From an uncultured Collinsella sp. (GTDB lineage: Bacteria > Actinomycetota > Coriobacteriia > Coriobacteriales > Coriobacteriaceae), in the NCBI GenBank assembly GCA_900544995.1, contig UQXC01000048.1:1-15750 (forward strand): a DNA stretch of 15,750 bases, given 5' to 3'. The translations under genes were made by a program, and so were the position numbers. Below, in pieces: positions 9,529 through 15,750 of the stretch (positions are counted from its first letter, which is position 1; every line of letters begins with the position of its first letter). The notes beneath the pieces are model-generated. The model was not told the DNA's origin and did no database searches. It saw only the letters and a program-made list of their open reading frames with translations.

Positions 9529-9586
9529 CTAGTCATTGGGGACGTTCTTGAATGACTAGTCGTTTAAGAACGTCCCCAATGACTAG
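9529..9586. repeat. Long perfect palindrome, REP/MITE-like element
   Basis: Bases 9529-9549 and 9566-9586 are exact reverse complements over 21 bp; both contain the GGGGACGTTCTT / AAGAACGTCCCC core and end in CTAG. Pairing can extend three more base pairs inward (one wobble), leaving a 10-nt loop that contains the palindrome ACTAGT. The loop also repeats the outer nonamer AATGACTAG (9551-9559 and 9578-9586). A degenerate copy of the arm start, TAGTCGTTGGGA, sits just upstream at 9509-9519. No T-run follows on either strand, so it is a poor terminator. GGGGAC...GTCCCC palindromes recall REP sequences mobilised by RAYT (IS200-like) transposases, but no transposase is in this window. It lies between the rpoD terminator and the tRNA promoter. 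Confidence 0.8.
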
Positions 9587-9611
9587 GTCGGAAAATTTCT
9601 TAAAAAAGTTC

Positions 9612-9639
9612 TTGCCCTGAGCTGATTCGTCCGTATAAT
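9612..9639 (+). promoter_or_regulatory. Promoter of the tRNA-Asn pair
   Basis: TTGCCC (9612-9617) and a perfect TATAAT (9634-9639) are separated by 16 nt. The start site would be near 9646, giving a leader of roughly 25 nt before the first tRNA. This is the closest match to the sigma-70 consensus in the window, as expected for a stable-RNA promoter. Confidence 0.75.
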
Positions 9640-9669
9640 AAACTTCGTTGCTTGAGAGCACGCACCTAT

Positions 9670-9744
9670 TCCTCGGTAGCTCAATGGTAGAGCACGCGGC
9701 TGTTAACCGCGCTGTTGTAGGTTCGAGTCCTACCCGGGGAGCCA
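9670..9744 (+). tRNA. tRNA-Asn (anticodon GTT), copy 1
   Basis: A full cloverleaf can be drawn. The acceptor stem TCCTCGG/CCGGGGA has one wobble. The D-arm is GCTC/GAGC, the anticodon stem CGCGG/CCGCG carries loop CTGTTAA, and the T-arm is GTAGG/CCTAC with loop TTCGAGT. The anticodon GTT is at 9702-9704 and reads AAC/AAU (Asn). G at 9741 is the discriminator base and the CCA end is encoded at 9742-9744. Confidence 0.97.
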
Positions 9745-9753
9745 GAATTTTCC

Positions 9754-9771
9754 AGCCCTTTCTGTTGGGCT
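9754..9771 (+). other. Small hairpin between the two tRNA genes
   Basis: AGCCC (9754-9758) pairs with GGGCT (9767-9771) around an 8-nt loop and is followed by TTTAAATT. It is too weak to be a convincing terminator and may instead help processing of the dicistronic tRNA precursor. Confidence 0.35.
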
Positions 9772-9777
9772 TTAAAT

Positions 9778-9852
9778 TCCTCGGTAGCTCAATGGTAGAG
9801 CACGCGGCTGTTAACCGCGCTGTTGTAGGTTCGAGTCCTACCCGGGGAGCCA
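9778..9852 (+). tRNA. tRNA-Asn (anticodon GTT), copy 2
   Basis: This gene is identical in sequence to the first copy, offset by 108 nt, with anticodon GTT at 9810-9812 and encoded CCA at 9850-9852. It has no promoter of its own in the 33-nt spacer, so both are probably cut from one transcript that ends at the hairpin just downstream. Confidence 0.97.
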
Positions 9853-9858
9853 GGCTGT

Positions 9859-9888
9859 AAAACCCGTCGCTTATGCGGCGGGTTTTTT
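9859..9888 (+). terminator. Rho-independent terminator of the tRNA operon
   Basis: AAAACCCGTCGC (9859-9870) pairs with GCGGCGGGTTTT (9875-9886) with one T-G wobble and a TTAT loop; the descending arm runs into a six-T stretch (9883-9888). This is a textbook intrinsic terminator. Confidence 0.93.
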
Positions 9889-9902
9889 CATGCCGCGATT
9901 GC

Positions 9903-9967
9903 CGTTCGCGAACGTTACCATATCAACATTTCGTGTCGAGGATGTAATCCTGAGGCCCGCCACCTCA
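9903..9967. repeat. Cluster of three small palindromes upstream of the Asp23-family gene
   Basis: Three palindromic patches lie within 65 nt: CGTTCGCGAACG (9903-9914, perfect 12-mer), AGGAT/ATCCT around GTA (9939-9951), and TGAGG/CCTCA around a 7-nt loop (9951-9967). They sit just upstream of the candidate -10 at 9985 and could include a regulator site. Nothing identifies the regulator. Confidence 0.35.
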
Positions 9968-9984
9968 ACATGGCGCGGTCGTTG

Positions 9985-9990
9985 TAGAAT
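9985..9990 (+). promoter_or_regulatory. Candidate -10 element for the Asp23-fakA operon
   Basis: TAGAAT matches the -10 consensus at five of six positions. No clear -35 is present at the right distance. Transcription would start near 9997, which is where the longest reading frame would place its ATG, so the real start codon is probably further down (GTG 10048). Confidence 0.4.
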
Positions 9991-10035
9991 ATTGCAATGA
10001 TTGCTCCCACGACATGGTGCCGCGAGCACCAAGAA

Positions 10036-10041
10036 AAGGAG
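10036..10041 (+). promoter_or_regulatory. Ribosome binding site setting the Asp23-family start at GTG 10048
   Basis: AAGGAG is followed by a 6-nt spacer and GTG 10048. The alternative ATG at 9997 has no ribosome site and adds 17 residues with no family character. Confidence 0.8.
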
Positions 10042-10047
10042 ATTCTT

Positions 10048-10404
10048 GTGTCTGAGACCATTAACGGCAGCCTGAGCGTCTCGAACGACGTTATTGCCGA
10101 TATTGCCGGTTATGCCGCGATGACGTGCTATGGCGTTGTCGGTATGGCTGAGCAGCTCCAGGGCGCCGAGAGCGTGCGCCTGCTTGCCGGTCAGCGCCTC
10201 CGCAAGGGCGTGCTTGTCTCCGCCGACGAGAACGGCCTTACGGTCGATCTTCACGTCGTGCTCGAGAACGGCGTCAACATGAAGTCCGTCTGCCACAATC
10301 TTTCGAGCTCCGTTGCCTTCACCCTGCAGGAGATCGCCCAGATCGATCCCGCCAGCCTTAAGATCGGCATCCATATCGACGCGCTCAAGAGCCGTCTGAA
10401 CTAG
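10048..10404 (+). CDS. Asp23/Gls24 (DUF322) family protein, YloU-like
   Basis: The 118-aa product resembles the Asp23/Gls24 family, small proteins linked in Firmicutes to envelope stress and membrane-associated filaments; the exact biochemical role is unsettled. The pattern NGSLSVSNDVIADIAGYAA, then CYGVVGMAEQ, then LTVDLHVVLENGVNMKSVC with a C-terminal amphipathic segment ending KIGIHIDALK, is the usual order of the domain. No signal peptide or membrane segment is seen. GTG 10048 is chosen for its AAGGAG site. The gene is followed after 27 nt by the DAK2-domain gene, the same pairing as yloU-yloV in Bacillus subtilis, which supports the identification. The two are probably co-transcribed. 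Confidence 0.88.
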   Translation: MSETINGSLSVSNDVIADIAGYAAMTCYGVVGMAEQLQGAESVRLLAGQRLRKGVLVSADENGLTVDLHVVLENGVNMKSVCHNLSSSVAFTLQEIAQIDPASLKIGIHIDALKSRLN

Positions 10405-10431
10405 CATCCGAAAACGGAGATTCAAATACCC

Positions 10432-12093
10432 ATGATTGCAAAGACCATTCGCACCTGTTTTCCGATCGCTGCGGCTGCCGTTTCCGACAAGGCCGAGGAG
10501 ATCAACAAGCTCAACGTCTTCCCCGTACCCGATGGCGATACCGGCACCAACATGTCGCTCACGCTCGCCTCGGTGACCAAGGAGCTCTCTGCCCTTCCCG
10601 CCGATGCCGATATGGAGGCCATCGCCGGTGCCATCACCCACGGCTCTCTCATGGGCGCTCGCGGTAACTCCGGCGTTATTACCTCGCAGATTCTTCGCGG
10701 CGTGGGCGAGGGCCTTGTCTCTGCCGACGAGCCTATTACGTCCGCCAACATTGCCTTCGCCTTCCGTCGTGCCGTCAAGGTCGCCTTCCAGGCTGTCCGC
10801 AAGCCCATCGAGGGCACGATCCTCACGGTCCTGCGCGATGTCTCGACCAAGGCCGATGAGTGCGAGAAGAAGAAGTTCTCGGCCGAGGATGCGCTCGATG
10901 CTATCGTCGTCGAGGCGTACCAGTCCGTCGCCCGCACGCCCGACTTGCTGCCCGTCCTCAAAGAGAACGGCGTGGTCGACTCAGGCGCCTTCGGCTTTGC
11001 CATCTTCCTGGAGAACTTTGTTGCCGCCGCGCTTGGTCGCAGCACCGTTGTCGAGGATTTCTCCGCTACGTTTGACTCCGCCGGCTCTGCCCGCGATGCC
11101 GCTCTTGGCCGCGTTGAGATCGAGGCTAACGACGACTGGGAGGGCTCGGAGTTCCGCTACTGCAACGAGTTTCTCTTTAAGGCCGACGCCCCGTTTGACG
11201 AGGACGAATGCCTTAAGTTCCTAGGCTCCATGGGCGACTGTGAGCTGCTCGTGGGCGCCTATCCCGACTACAAGATCCATGTGCACTCCAATACCCCCAA
11301 CCTGGTGCTCGAGCACATGCTGCAGCTCGGTCAGATCTATGAGGTCTTTATCCACAACATGGAGATGGAGGCCCACGACCGTACCGCTAAGATCCACGAG
11401 GATCAGGAAAAGGCCGCCGAGCCCGCCAAGGCGCTGGGCTTTGTCGCCGTTGCCGCCGGTTCCGGCGAGGCCGACATCCTCAAGTCCCTTGGCGTCGACG
11501 TGGTCGTCTCCGGTGGCCAGACTATGAATCCCTCGACCGCCGACCTGCTGGGCGCGGTGGACCAGGTCAACGCGACCTCGGTCATCATCTTGCCCAACAA
11601 CGGCAACATCCGCATGGCCGCTGAGGCTGCTGCCTCAGCCTGCACCGACAAGAAGGTCGCCGTCGTTCCCACCAAGACCGTCCCGCAGGCCTTCTCCGCG
11701 CTGTTCGCAGTCCTGCCCGATTCCGAGCTCGAGGATGCCGTCGCCGCCATGGTCGACGCCATCAGCGAGGTCCGCGATGGCGAGGTCACCCGCGCCGTGC
11801 GCGACTCCAGTGCCTCTGACGGTTCTCCGATTCACTCCGGTGACGTCATGGGTATCATCGCCGGCTCCATCGACGTGGTCGGCTCCGACGTGAAGCAGGT
11901 CACGCTCGACTGCATCAACCGCATGCAGGAGGAAGAGGAGGGCGACGCGCTGACGATTCTGGCCGGCGAGGAGCTGTCCGATGAGGCCTTCCAGGAGATC
12001 GTCGACGCCATCGAGGAAGCTCAGCCCGACTTGGAGATTGACGCCCATCGTGGCGAGCAGCCGCTCTATCCCGTGATCTTCTCGATCGAGTAG
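10432..12093 (+). CDS. fakA: DAK2-domain protein, fatty acid kinase catalytic subunit (FakA/YloV)
   Basis: FakA phosphorylates fatty acids bound to a partner FakB (DegV family), feeding exogenous fatty acids into phospholipid synthesis. The product is 553 aa, the expected length. The DAK-type nucleotide domain fills about the first 200 residues, with NVFPVPDGDTGTNM (D34 and D36 as metal ligands) and GARGNSG at 75-81. A middle domain follows (KIHVHSNTPNLVLEHML), then a C-terminal domain with VSGGQTMNPST and ILPNNGN, ending in YPVIFSIE. ATG 10432 has a GGAG 12 nt upstream (10416-10419), rather far. No FakB/DegV gene is in the window, so the partner must be elsewhere. recG follows after 10 nt, as in many Gram-positive genomes. 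Confidence 0.92.
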   Translation: MIAKTIRTCFPIAAAAVSDKAEEINKLNVFPVPDGDTGTNMSLTLASVTKELSALPADADMEAIAGAITHGSLMGARGNSGVITSQILRGVGEGLVSADEPITSANIAFAFRRAVKVAFQAVRKPIEGTILTVLRDVSTKADECEKKKFSAEDALDAIVVEAYQSVARTPDLLPVLKENGVVDSGAFGFAIFLENFVAAALGRSTVVEDFSATFDSAGSARDAALGRVEIEANDDWEGSEFRYCNEFLFKADAPFDEDECLKFLGSMGDCELLVGAYPDYKIHVHSNTPNLVLEHMLQLGQIYEVFIHNMEMEAHDRTAKIHEDQEKAAEPAKALGFVAVAAGSGEADILKSLGVDVVVSGGQTMNPSTADLLGAVDQVNATSVIILPNNGNIRMAAEAAASACTDKKVAVVPTKTVPQAFSALFAVLPDSELEDAVAAMVDAISEVRDGEVTRAVRDSSASDGSPIHSGDVMGIIAGSIDVVGSDVKQVTLDCINRMQEEEEGDALTILAGEELSDEAFQEIVDAIEEAQPDLEIDAHRGEQPLYPVIFSIE

Positions 12094-12103
12094 GCATCTG
12101 CCC

Positions 12104-14281
12104 ATGTCCGAGCTCTGCTCCGTGCCGCGCGTCTCGGAGCGCTTTGCCCAGAGCAATGCGCTCGACGAGGATATCGCGCGACTCAAATATGTTTCGGGTA
12201 AACGTGAGGAGGCCCTTCGCCGTCTGGGAATTAGGACGGTGGGGGACCTCCTTCTCCATATCCCTCATCGATACCTCGACTTTACCCGTTCGTGGTCCAT
12301 CGAGATGGCGCCCATCGGTACCGTGTGCACCATCATCGCCACGGTCGACCGCATCGTCCAAAAGCAGCCGCGTCCGCGCATGCAGGTGACCGAGGTATCG
12401 CTGGTGGACGAGACGGGCGTGTTGCAGGTCGCCTTTTTCCGCCAGCCCTGGATTGCCCAGCAGCTTAAACAGGGCGACCGCCTGGCCGTGATGGGCAAGG
12501 TCGAGTTTGCCTACGGTTTTAAGCAGATGGCCTCGCCGCACTTTGAAAAGCTCGATGACGGGCGTGCTGCGGGCACCATCCTGCCGGTCCATTACGTGAG
12601 CGATGGCGTGAGCCAGGCGTGGATGCGCCGCATCGTAAGCGGCGCGCTCGAGGTCGTCGGCAATCCGTTCGATCCCATTCCGGCACCGCTGCGCGTTAAG
12701 CGTCGCCTGATGAGCAATGCCCGCGCGCTGCGCTCAATCCATTTTCCATCGAGTATGGCAGAGCGCGACATCGCGCGTCGTCGCTTGGCCTACGAGGAGT
12801 GCCTCTACCTGCAGCTGGCGCTGCGCCTGCGCAACGACGGCAGCCTGGTCGATGTGGTTCCCTATGCCCACACCGCGGGCGAGCACCTGGCCACGCTTAA
12901 GCAAGCCTTGCCGTTTTCGCTGAGCGACGAGCAGGAGGCCGCGTTCCAAGATGTCCTGCGCGATATGTGCGATAGCGGGCGCGTGATGAACCGCCTGCTG
13001 CTGGGCGATGTCGGTACCGGTAAGACCGCCGTTGCCGCCTGCGCGCTGGCTGTGGCTGCCGATAGTGGCACGCAGGCCTGCGTTATGGCGCCCACGGGCG
13101 TGCTGGCGCGCCAATATGCCGATAAGACCGGCCCTCTGCTCTCGCAGGCTGGCATGTCCTGGGCGCTTCTGACGGGTGCCACGCCGGCCGCAGAGCGCGA
13201 GCGCATCCATGTGCAGCTGGAATCGGGCGAGCTTGACGTGCTCTTTGGCACCCACGCGGTCCTTTCGGATAACGTTGCATTCAAGCATCTGTCGCTCGTG
13301 GTCATCGATGAGCAGCACCGGTTTGGCGTCGGCCAACGTAACGCCCTGCGCGCCAAGGGCCCGGGTGCCGATTTGCTCGTTATGACGGCGACGCCCATCC
13401 CGCGTACGCTGGCGCTTTCGGTCTACGGCGATCTGGATACGAGCATCATCCGCTATCGGCCCGTCCCTGGCGCTGGCGTGTCGACACGCGTGCTCACCGA
13501 GTCGAGCCGTGACCTCGCCTATGGCGCCATTCGCGAGGCGCACGAAAAGGGTCAGCAGGCCTACGTGATTTGCCCGCTCGTGGAGCCGAGCGATTCGGCC
13601 GATGAGCTGGAGGACGTGCCCGGTATTGCCCGCGACGACGAGGGCCGCGTGACGGTCCCCGTGCCGCTGCACGATACGGCGACCGAGCTCGATCGCCTGC
13701 GTCTTGCGTTGCCGGGGCTTACCGTCGAGCGCCTTCACGGCCGCATGCCGGCGGGGGAGAAGGATCGGGTCATCGATGCCTTCAAACGTGGCGAGATCGA
13801 CGTGCTCGTCTCGACCACGGTGGTCGAGGTAGGCGTCGACGTGCCCAATGCCACCGTCATGGTTATCGAGAACGGCGAGCGCTTTGGTTTGGCTGCCTTG
13901 CACCAGCTGCGCGGTCGCGTGGGCCGTGGCAGCGTGTCGGGCACGTGCCTGGTCATGACGCACTCCAAGGGCAACGGCGGCGCTTCGGCAGCGCAAGATC
14001 GCCTGCAATCGCTCGAAAAAACCTCGGATGGCTTTACGCTCGCCCAGATGGACTTGCGTCTGCGCCACGAGGGCGAAATCCTGGGGTACCGCCAGCATGG
14101 CGGTGTGACCCTGCGCTTTGTCGACCTGGATGCCGACGAGGAGCTGATCGAGTGGGCCCATTTGGACGCGGTCGAGCTCTTGCGGTATGCTTGCACCCTT
14201 GACTCCGTGGCGACGCGTCCCTTGCGCGAGGCGGTCGCCATGCGTTATCGACATATCTTTAAGGAGGTCAGCGGAGGATGA
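12104..14281 (+). CDS. recG: ATP-dependent DNA helicase RecG
   Basis: RecG remodels stalled replication forks and Holliday junctions. The 725-aa product has an N-terminal wedge/OB-fold region (RRLGIRTVGDLLLHIPHRY, then VTEVSLVDETG) and a superfamily 2 helicase core. Motif I is GDVGTGKT with K307, motif II is DEQH (402-405), then MTATPIPRT (motif III). Motifs V and VI are seen in VVEVGVDVPNATVM and QLRGRVGRG. The C-terminal translocation region reads DLRLRHEGEILGYRQHG, an REG-like form rather than the RGPGE form of proteobacteria. An extra acidic segment of roughly 20 residues (nt about 13590-13690) lies between YVICPLVEP and LHGRM and explains some of the extra length. The ribosome site before ATG 12104 is weak. 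The 3' end overlaps rsmD by 4 nt. Confidence 0.96.
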   Translation: MSELCSVPRVSERFAQSNALDEDIARLKYVSGKREEALRRLGIRTVGDLLLHIPHRYLDFTRSWSIEMAPIGTVCTIIATVDRIVQKQPRPRMQVTEVSLVDETGVLQVAFFRQPWIAQQLKQGDRLAVMGKVEFAYGFKQMASPHFEKLDDGRAAGTILPVHYVSDGVSQAWMRRIVSGALEVVGNPFDPIPAPLRVKRRLMSNARALRSIHFPSSMAERDIARRRLAYEECLYLQLALRLRNDGSLVDVVPYAHTAGEHLATLKQALPFSLSDEQEAAFQDVLRDMCDSGRVMNRLLLGDVGTGKTAVAACALAVAADSGTQACVMAPTGVLARQYADKTGPLLSQAGMSWALLTGATPAAERERIHVQLESGELDVLFGTHAVLSDNVAFKHLSLVVIDEQHRFGVGQRNALRAKGPGADLLVMTATPIPRTLALSVYGDLDTSIIRYRPVPGAGVSTRVLTESSRDLAYGAIREAHEKGQQAYVICPLVEPSDSADELEDVPGIARDDEGRVTVPVPLHDTATELDRLRLALPGLTVERLHGRMPAGEKDRVIDAFKRGEIDVLVSTTVVEVGVDVPNATVMVIENGERFGLAALHQLRGRVGRGSVSGTCLVMTHSKGNGGASAAQDRLQSLEKTSDGFTLAQMDLRLRHEGEILGYRQHGGVTLRFVDLDADEELIEWAHLDAVELLRYACTLDSVATRPLREAVAMRYRHIFKEVSGG
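14261..14268 (+). promoter_or_regulatory. Perfect Shine-Dalgarno for rsmD inside recG
   Basis: AAGGAGGT, the full anti-SD complement, lies 9 nt before ATG 14278 and within the last codons of recG. It fixes the rsmD start and suggests rsmD is translated efficiently rather than only by coupling. Confidence 0.85.
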
Positions 14282-14934
14282 GAATCATCGGCGGCGAATG
14301 GCGCGGTCGTAAGATCGAGGAGCCCCGTGGTCGCGATGTCACCCGCCCCACGACTGATCGCGTGCGCGAGGCGTGCGCATCTATGGTCATGTCGGCATTC
14401 GATTTCGATTTGGACGAGGTTCGTGTGCTGGACGCCTTTGGCGGCTCCGGTGCCTTAGGGTTAGAGATGCTCTCTCGTGGGGCCCGCTCGCTCACGACGT
14501 TTGAGATCGATCGCAACGCCGCGCGGCTCATTACCAAGAATATCGAGTCGCTCTGCCGTGACCGTGCGCGTTGGCGTGTGGTCACGGGCGACATGCTGGC
14601 AAGTGCCTCGCGCGGTCGTGTACCGGGCGGCCCCTTTGATTTGGTCCTGCTCGACCCGCCCTATGCTTTTGGTGCCGAGCCGGTCGAGGAAATGCTGCAG
14701 AACCTGGCTCAGCAGGGTCTGCTTGCGCCTGGCGCTTATGCCCTGTTTGAGCATGCCTCCGCCGATGCGGGCGCGCATCCGGCAGGCTTTGAGACTGTAC
14801 GTGAGAAGCGCTACGGCATTACCTCGGTCGACCTGCTTCGTTGGGTCGGCGATGACGACGGTGAGGACGATAGTGCCGTCACCGATGCCGATAACAACGA
14901 TGCCACGACGTTTCAGGAGGACGCCCATGAATGA
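14278..14934 (+). CDS. rsmD: 16S rRNA (guanine(966)-N2)-methyltransferase RsmD
   Basis: RsmD methylates N2 of G966 in 16S rRNA, near the P site, using S-adenosylmethionine. The 218-aa product begins with MRIIGGEWRGRKI and the TRPTTDRVREA segment typical of the family. Motif I is LDAFGGSGALGLE (51-63), the SAM ribose acidic residue is E76 in FEID, and the catalytic motif is DPPY (126-129). The C-terminus carries an unusual acidic/Asn tail of about 25 residues beyond the fold, in the stretch that also holds the ribosome site for coaD. It overlaps recG by 4 nt and coaD by 8 nt. rsmD-coaD adjacency is strongly conserved in bacteria. Confidence 0.95.
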   Translation: MRIIGGEWRGRKIEEPRGRDVTRPTTDRVREACASMVMSAFDFDLDEVRVLDAFGGSGALGLEMLSRGARSLTTFEIDRNAARLITKNIESLCRDRARWRVVTGDMLASASRGRVPGGPFDLVLLDPPYAFGAEPVEEMLQNLAQQGLLAPGAYALFEHASADAGAHPAGFETVREKRYGITSVDLLRWVGDDDGEDDSAVTDADNNDATTFQEDAHE

Positions 14935-15424
14935 CACCATCAACCGCGTGATCGTCCCGGGCACCTTCGATCCCATCACGTTTGGCCATATCGATGTGAT
15001 CCGCCGCGCCCGCCGCATCTTTCCCAGTGTGATCGTCGCTGTTGCAGAGTCGCAGGGTAAAAACGGTGTGGGCACCACGTTTATGCTCGATGAGCGCGTG
15101 GCGCTGGCCCGCGAGGCGCTCGGTAATATCGACGGCGTCGAAGTCCTGCCCTTTACCGGCCTCTTGGTCGACTTCGCTCGTGAGCAGGGGGCGGGGGCCG
15201 TGGTCAAGGGCCTGCGCGCCATGACCGACTTTGAGTATGAGCTGCAGCAGGCCGACCTTAACTATCGCCTGGATAGCGAGCTGGAGTCCATCTTTGTCAT
15301 GAGTGCGCCGCAGTACGGCTATATCTCGAGCTCGGTCGTTCGCCAGATCGCCTCGCTCGGCAGTGACGTATCGACGTTTGTCCCGTCCAACGTGGTCGAA
15401 GCGCTCAAACATCGCTTTTCGTGA
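14927..15424 (+). CDS. coaD: Phosphopantetheine adenylyltransferase CoaD
   Basis: CoaD transfers AMP from ATP to 4'-phosphopantetheine, the penultimate step of coenzyme A synthesis. The frame is open far upstream (an ATG at 14477 exists), but homology starts at ATG 14927. This start has AGGAGG at 14915-14920 and gives a 165-aa protein, the normal family length. Visible motifs are PGTFDPITFGHIDVIRRA with the nucleotidyltransferase TxGH (T18-H21), KGLRAMTDFEYELQQADLN in the substrate site, and ISSSVVRQIASLG near residue 130. The start overlaps the rsmD stop by 8 nt. No clear terminator follows; the next gene has its own promoter. Confidence 0.97.
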   Translation: MNDTINRVIVPGTFDPITFGHIDVIRRARRIFPSVIVAVAESQGKNGVGTTFMLDERVALAREALGNIDGVEVLPFTGLLVDFAREQGAGAVVKGLRAMTDFEYELQQADLNYRLDSELESIFVMSAPQYGYISSSVVRQIASLGSDVSTFVPSNVVEALKHRFS

Positions 15425-15448
15425 CGTTTCTTATTGCCTGGTGGCATG

Positions 15449-15457
15449 TGGTAAACT
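15449..15457 (+). promoter_or_regulatory. Probable extended -10 promoter for the last gene
   Basis: TGGTAAACT shows the TGn extension and a TAAACT hexamer (15452-15457). TTGCCT at 15434-15439 is only 12 nt upstream, too close for a standard -35. The gap between coaD and the next gene (68 nt) is otherwise empty. Confidence 0.5.
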
Positions 15458-15492
15458 AGCACGATGATATGTTACCTATGAAAGGAGACCGG

Positions 15493-15750
15493 ATGCCGGG
15501 CGAGAATTTTCCTGGCGATAGGATCGTCAGCTTGGTCGATGAGCTCGAAGGGCTGATCGAGGAAGCCAAGCCGCCTTTCGGCAAGAACGCTCAGTTCAAG
15601 GTCATCGACGCCGACGTGTTCTTCAACATCCTCGACGAGATCCGCATGAGCTATCCCGAGGAGTGGCAGAAGTCCCGCCGTATCCTTAAGGAGCGCGAGG
15701 AGCTTATGGCTTTTCCCGCCCCCCCGGCCGACTCCCTCACGGTAACGCTC
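15493..15750 (+). CDS. Conserved small protein of unknown function (3' end cut by window)
   Basis: An open frame of 86 codons runs from ATG 15493 to the window end with no stop. AAGGAG at 15482-15487, 5 nt upstream, supports this start; an in-frame ATG at 15478 lies before that site and is less likely. The translated start (VSLVDELEGLIEEAK, then VIDADVFFNILDEIRMSYPEEW, then RRILKEREELM) is highly charged and helical. It resembles conserved hypothetical proteins, sometimes labelled ATPase, found downstream of coaD in clostridia and relatives. No catalytic motif is visible in the part shown. The promoter just upstream suggests it opens a new transcription unit. The function is unknown. Confidence 0.8.
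   Translation, partial: MPGENFPGDRIVSLVDELEGLIEEAKPPFGKNAQFKVIDADVFFNILDEIRMSYPEEWQKSRRILKEREELMAFPAPPADSLTVTL

Noticed and set aside
9529..9586. CRISPR repeat or intrinsic terminator
   Set aside because: There is no regular repeat-spacer array, and no T-run follows the stem on either strand.
9648..9860. 70-codon open frame with an internal repeat (GSSMVEHAAVNRAVVGSSPTRGA)
   Set aside because: It is the translation of the two tRNA-Asn genes; such tRNA-derived frames are a common annotation artefact.
9997..10047. N-terminal extension of the Asp23-family protein from ATG 9997
   Set aside because: It has no ribosome site and lies at the predicted transcript start. GTG 10048 has a well-placed AAGGAG.
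12734..14254. 506-codon open frame on the minus strand across recG
   Set aside because: It lies fully antisense to a complete RecG with all helicase motifs; G/C-rich third positions leave few antisense stops. The translation shows no recognisable domain.
14477..14926. Extended CoaD frame (315 codons) or a separate gene antecedent to coaD
   Set aside because: It overlaps rsmD in another frame; CoaD homology and a strong ribosome site begin at 14927.

Overview
The window is a dense block of housekeeping genes, all on the + strand, from a G+C-rich bacterium. Gene content and signatures suggest a Gram-positive actinobacterium, most likely class Coriobacteriia (Collinsella-like). Reasons: G/C-rich third codon positions throughout; a Firmicutes-style Asp23/DAK2 gene pair next to recG; a RecG with the REG-type motif I associate with actinobacteria; and a small conserved gene after coaD of a type I recall from clostridial and coriobacterial genomes. 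The taxonomic call is inference.

Region 1 (1-9460) is one long co-directional run: infB (5' end outside the window), rbfA, a DHH phosphoesterase (NrnA type), truB, ribF, dnaG and rpoD. Gaps are at most about 15 nt up to dnaG, and several genes overlap by 4 or 8 nt, so translation is probably coupled. The run joins the translation-initiation/ribosome-maturation cluster (IF2, RbfA, TruB) to FMN/FAD synthesis (RibF) and to the primase/primary-sigma pair of the macromolecular synthesis operon. rpoD has an additional promoter of its own (extended -10) in the 110-nt gap after dnaG and ends at a strong hairpin terminator.

Region 2 (9461-10047) is the only sizeable non-coding stretch. It holds the rpoD terminator, a perfect 21-bp inverted repeat that looks like a REP/MITE-type palindrome, a consensus promoter, two identical tandem tRNA-Asn(GTT) genes, their terminator, and the probable leader of the next operon.

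Region 3 (10048-15424) holds an Asp23/YloU-family gene, a DAK2-domain fatty acid kinase (FakA/YloV), recG, rsmD and coaD, again closely packed with 4- and 8-nt overlaps. Region 4 (15425-15750) starts a new unit with an extended -10 promoter and a conserved small protein cut by the window end.

No phage, CRISPR, defence or biosynthetic system is visible. The most interesting items are the long palindrome at 9529-9586, the joined IF2-to-sigma gene run, the long disordered parts of IF2 and DnaG, and several start codons where a GTG or a later ATG fits better than the longest reading frame.
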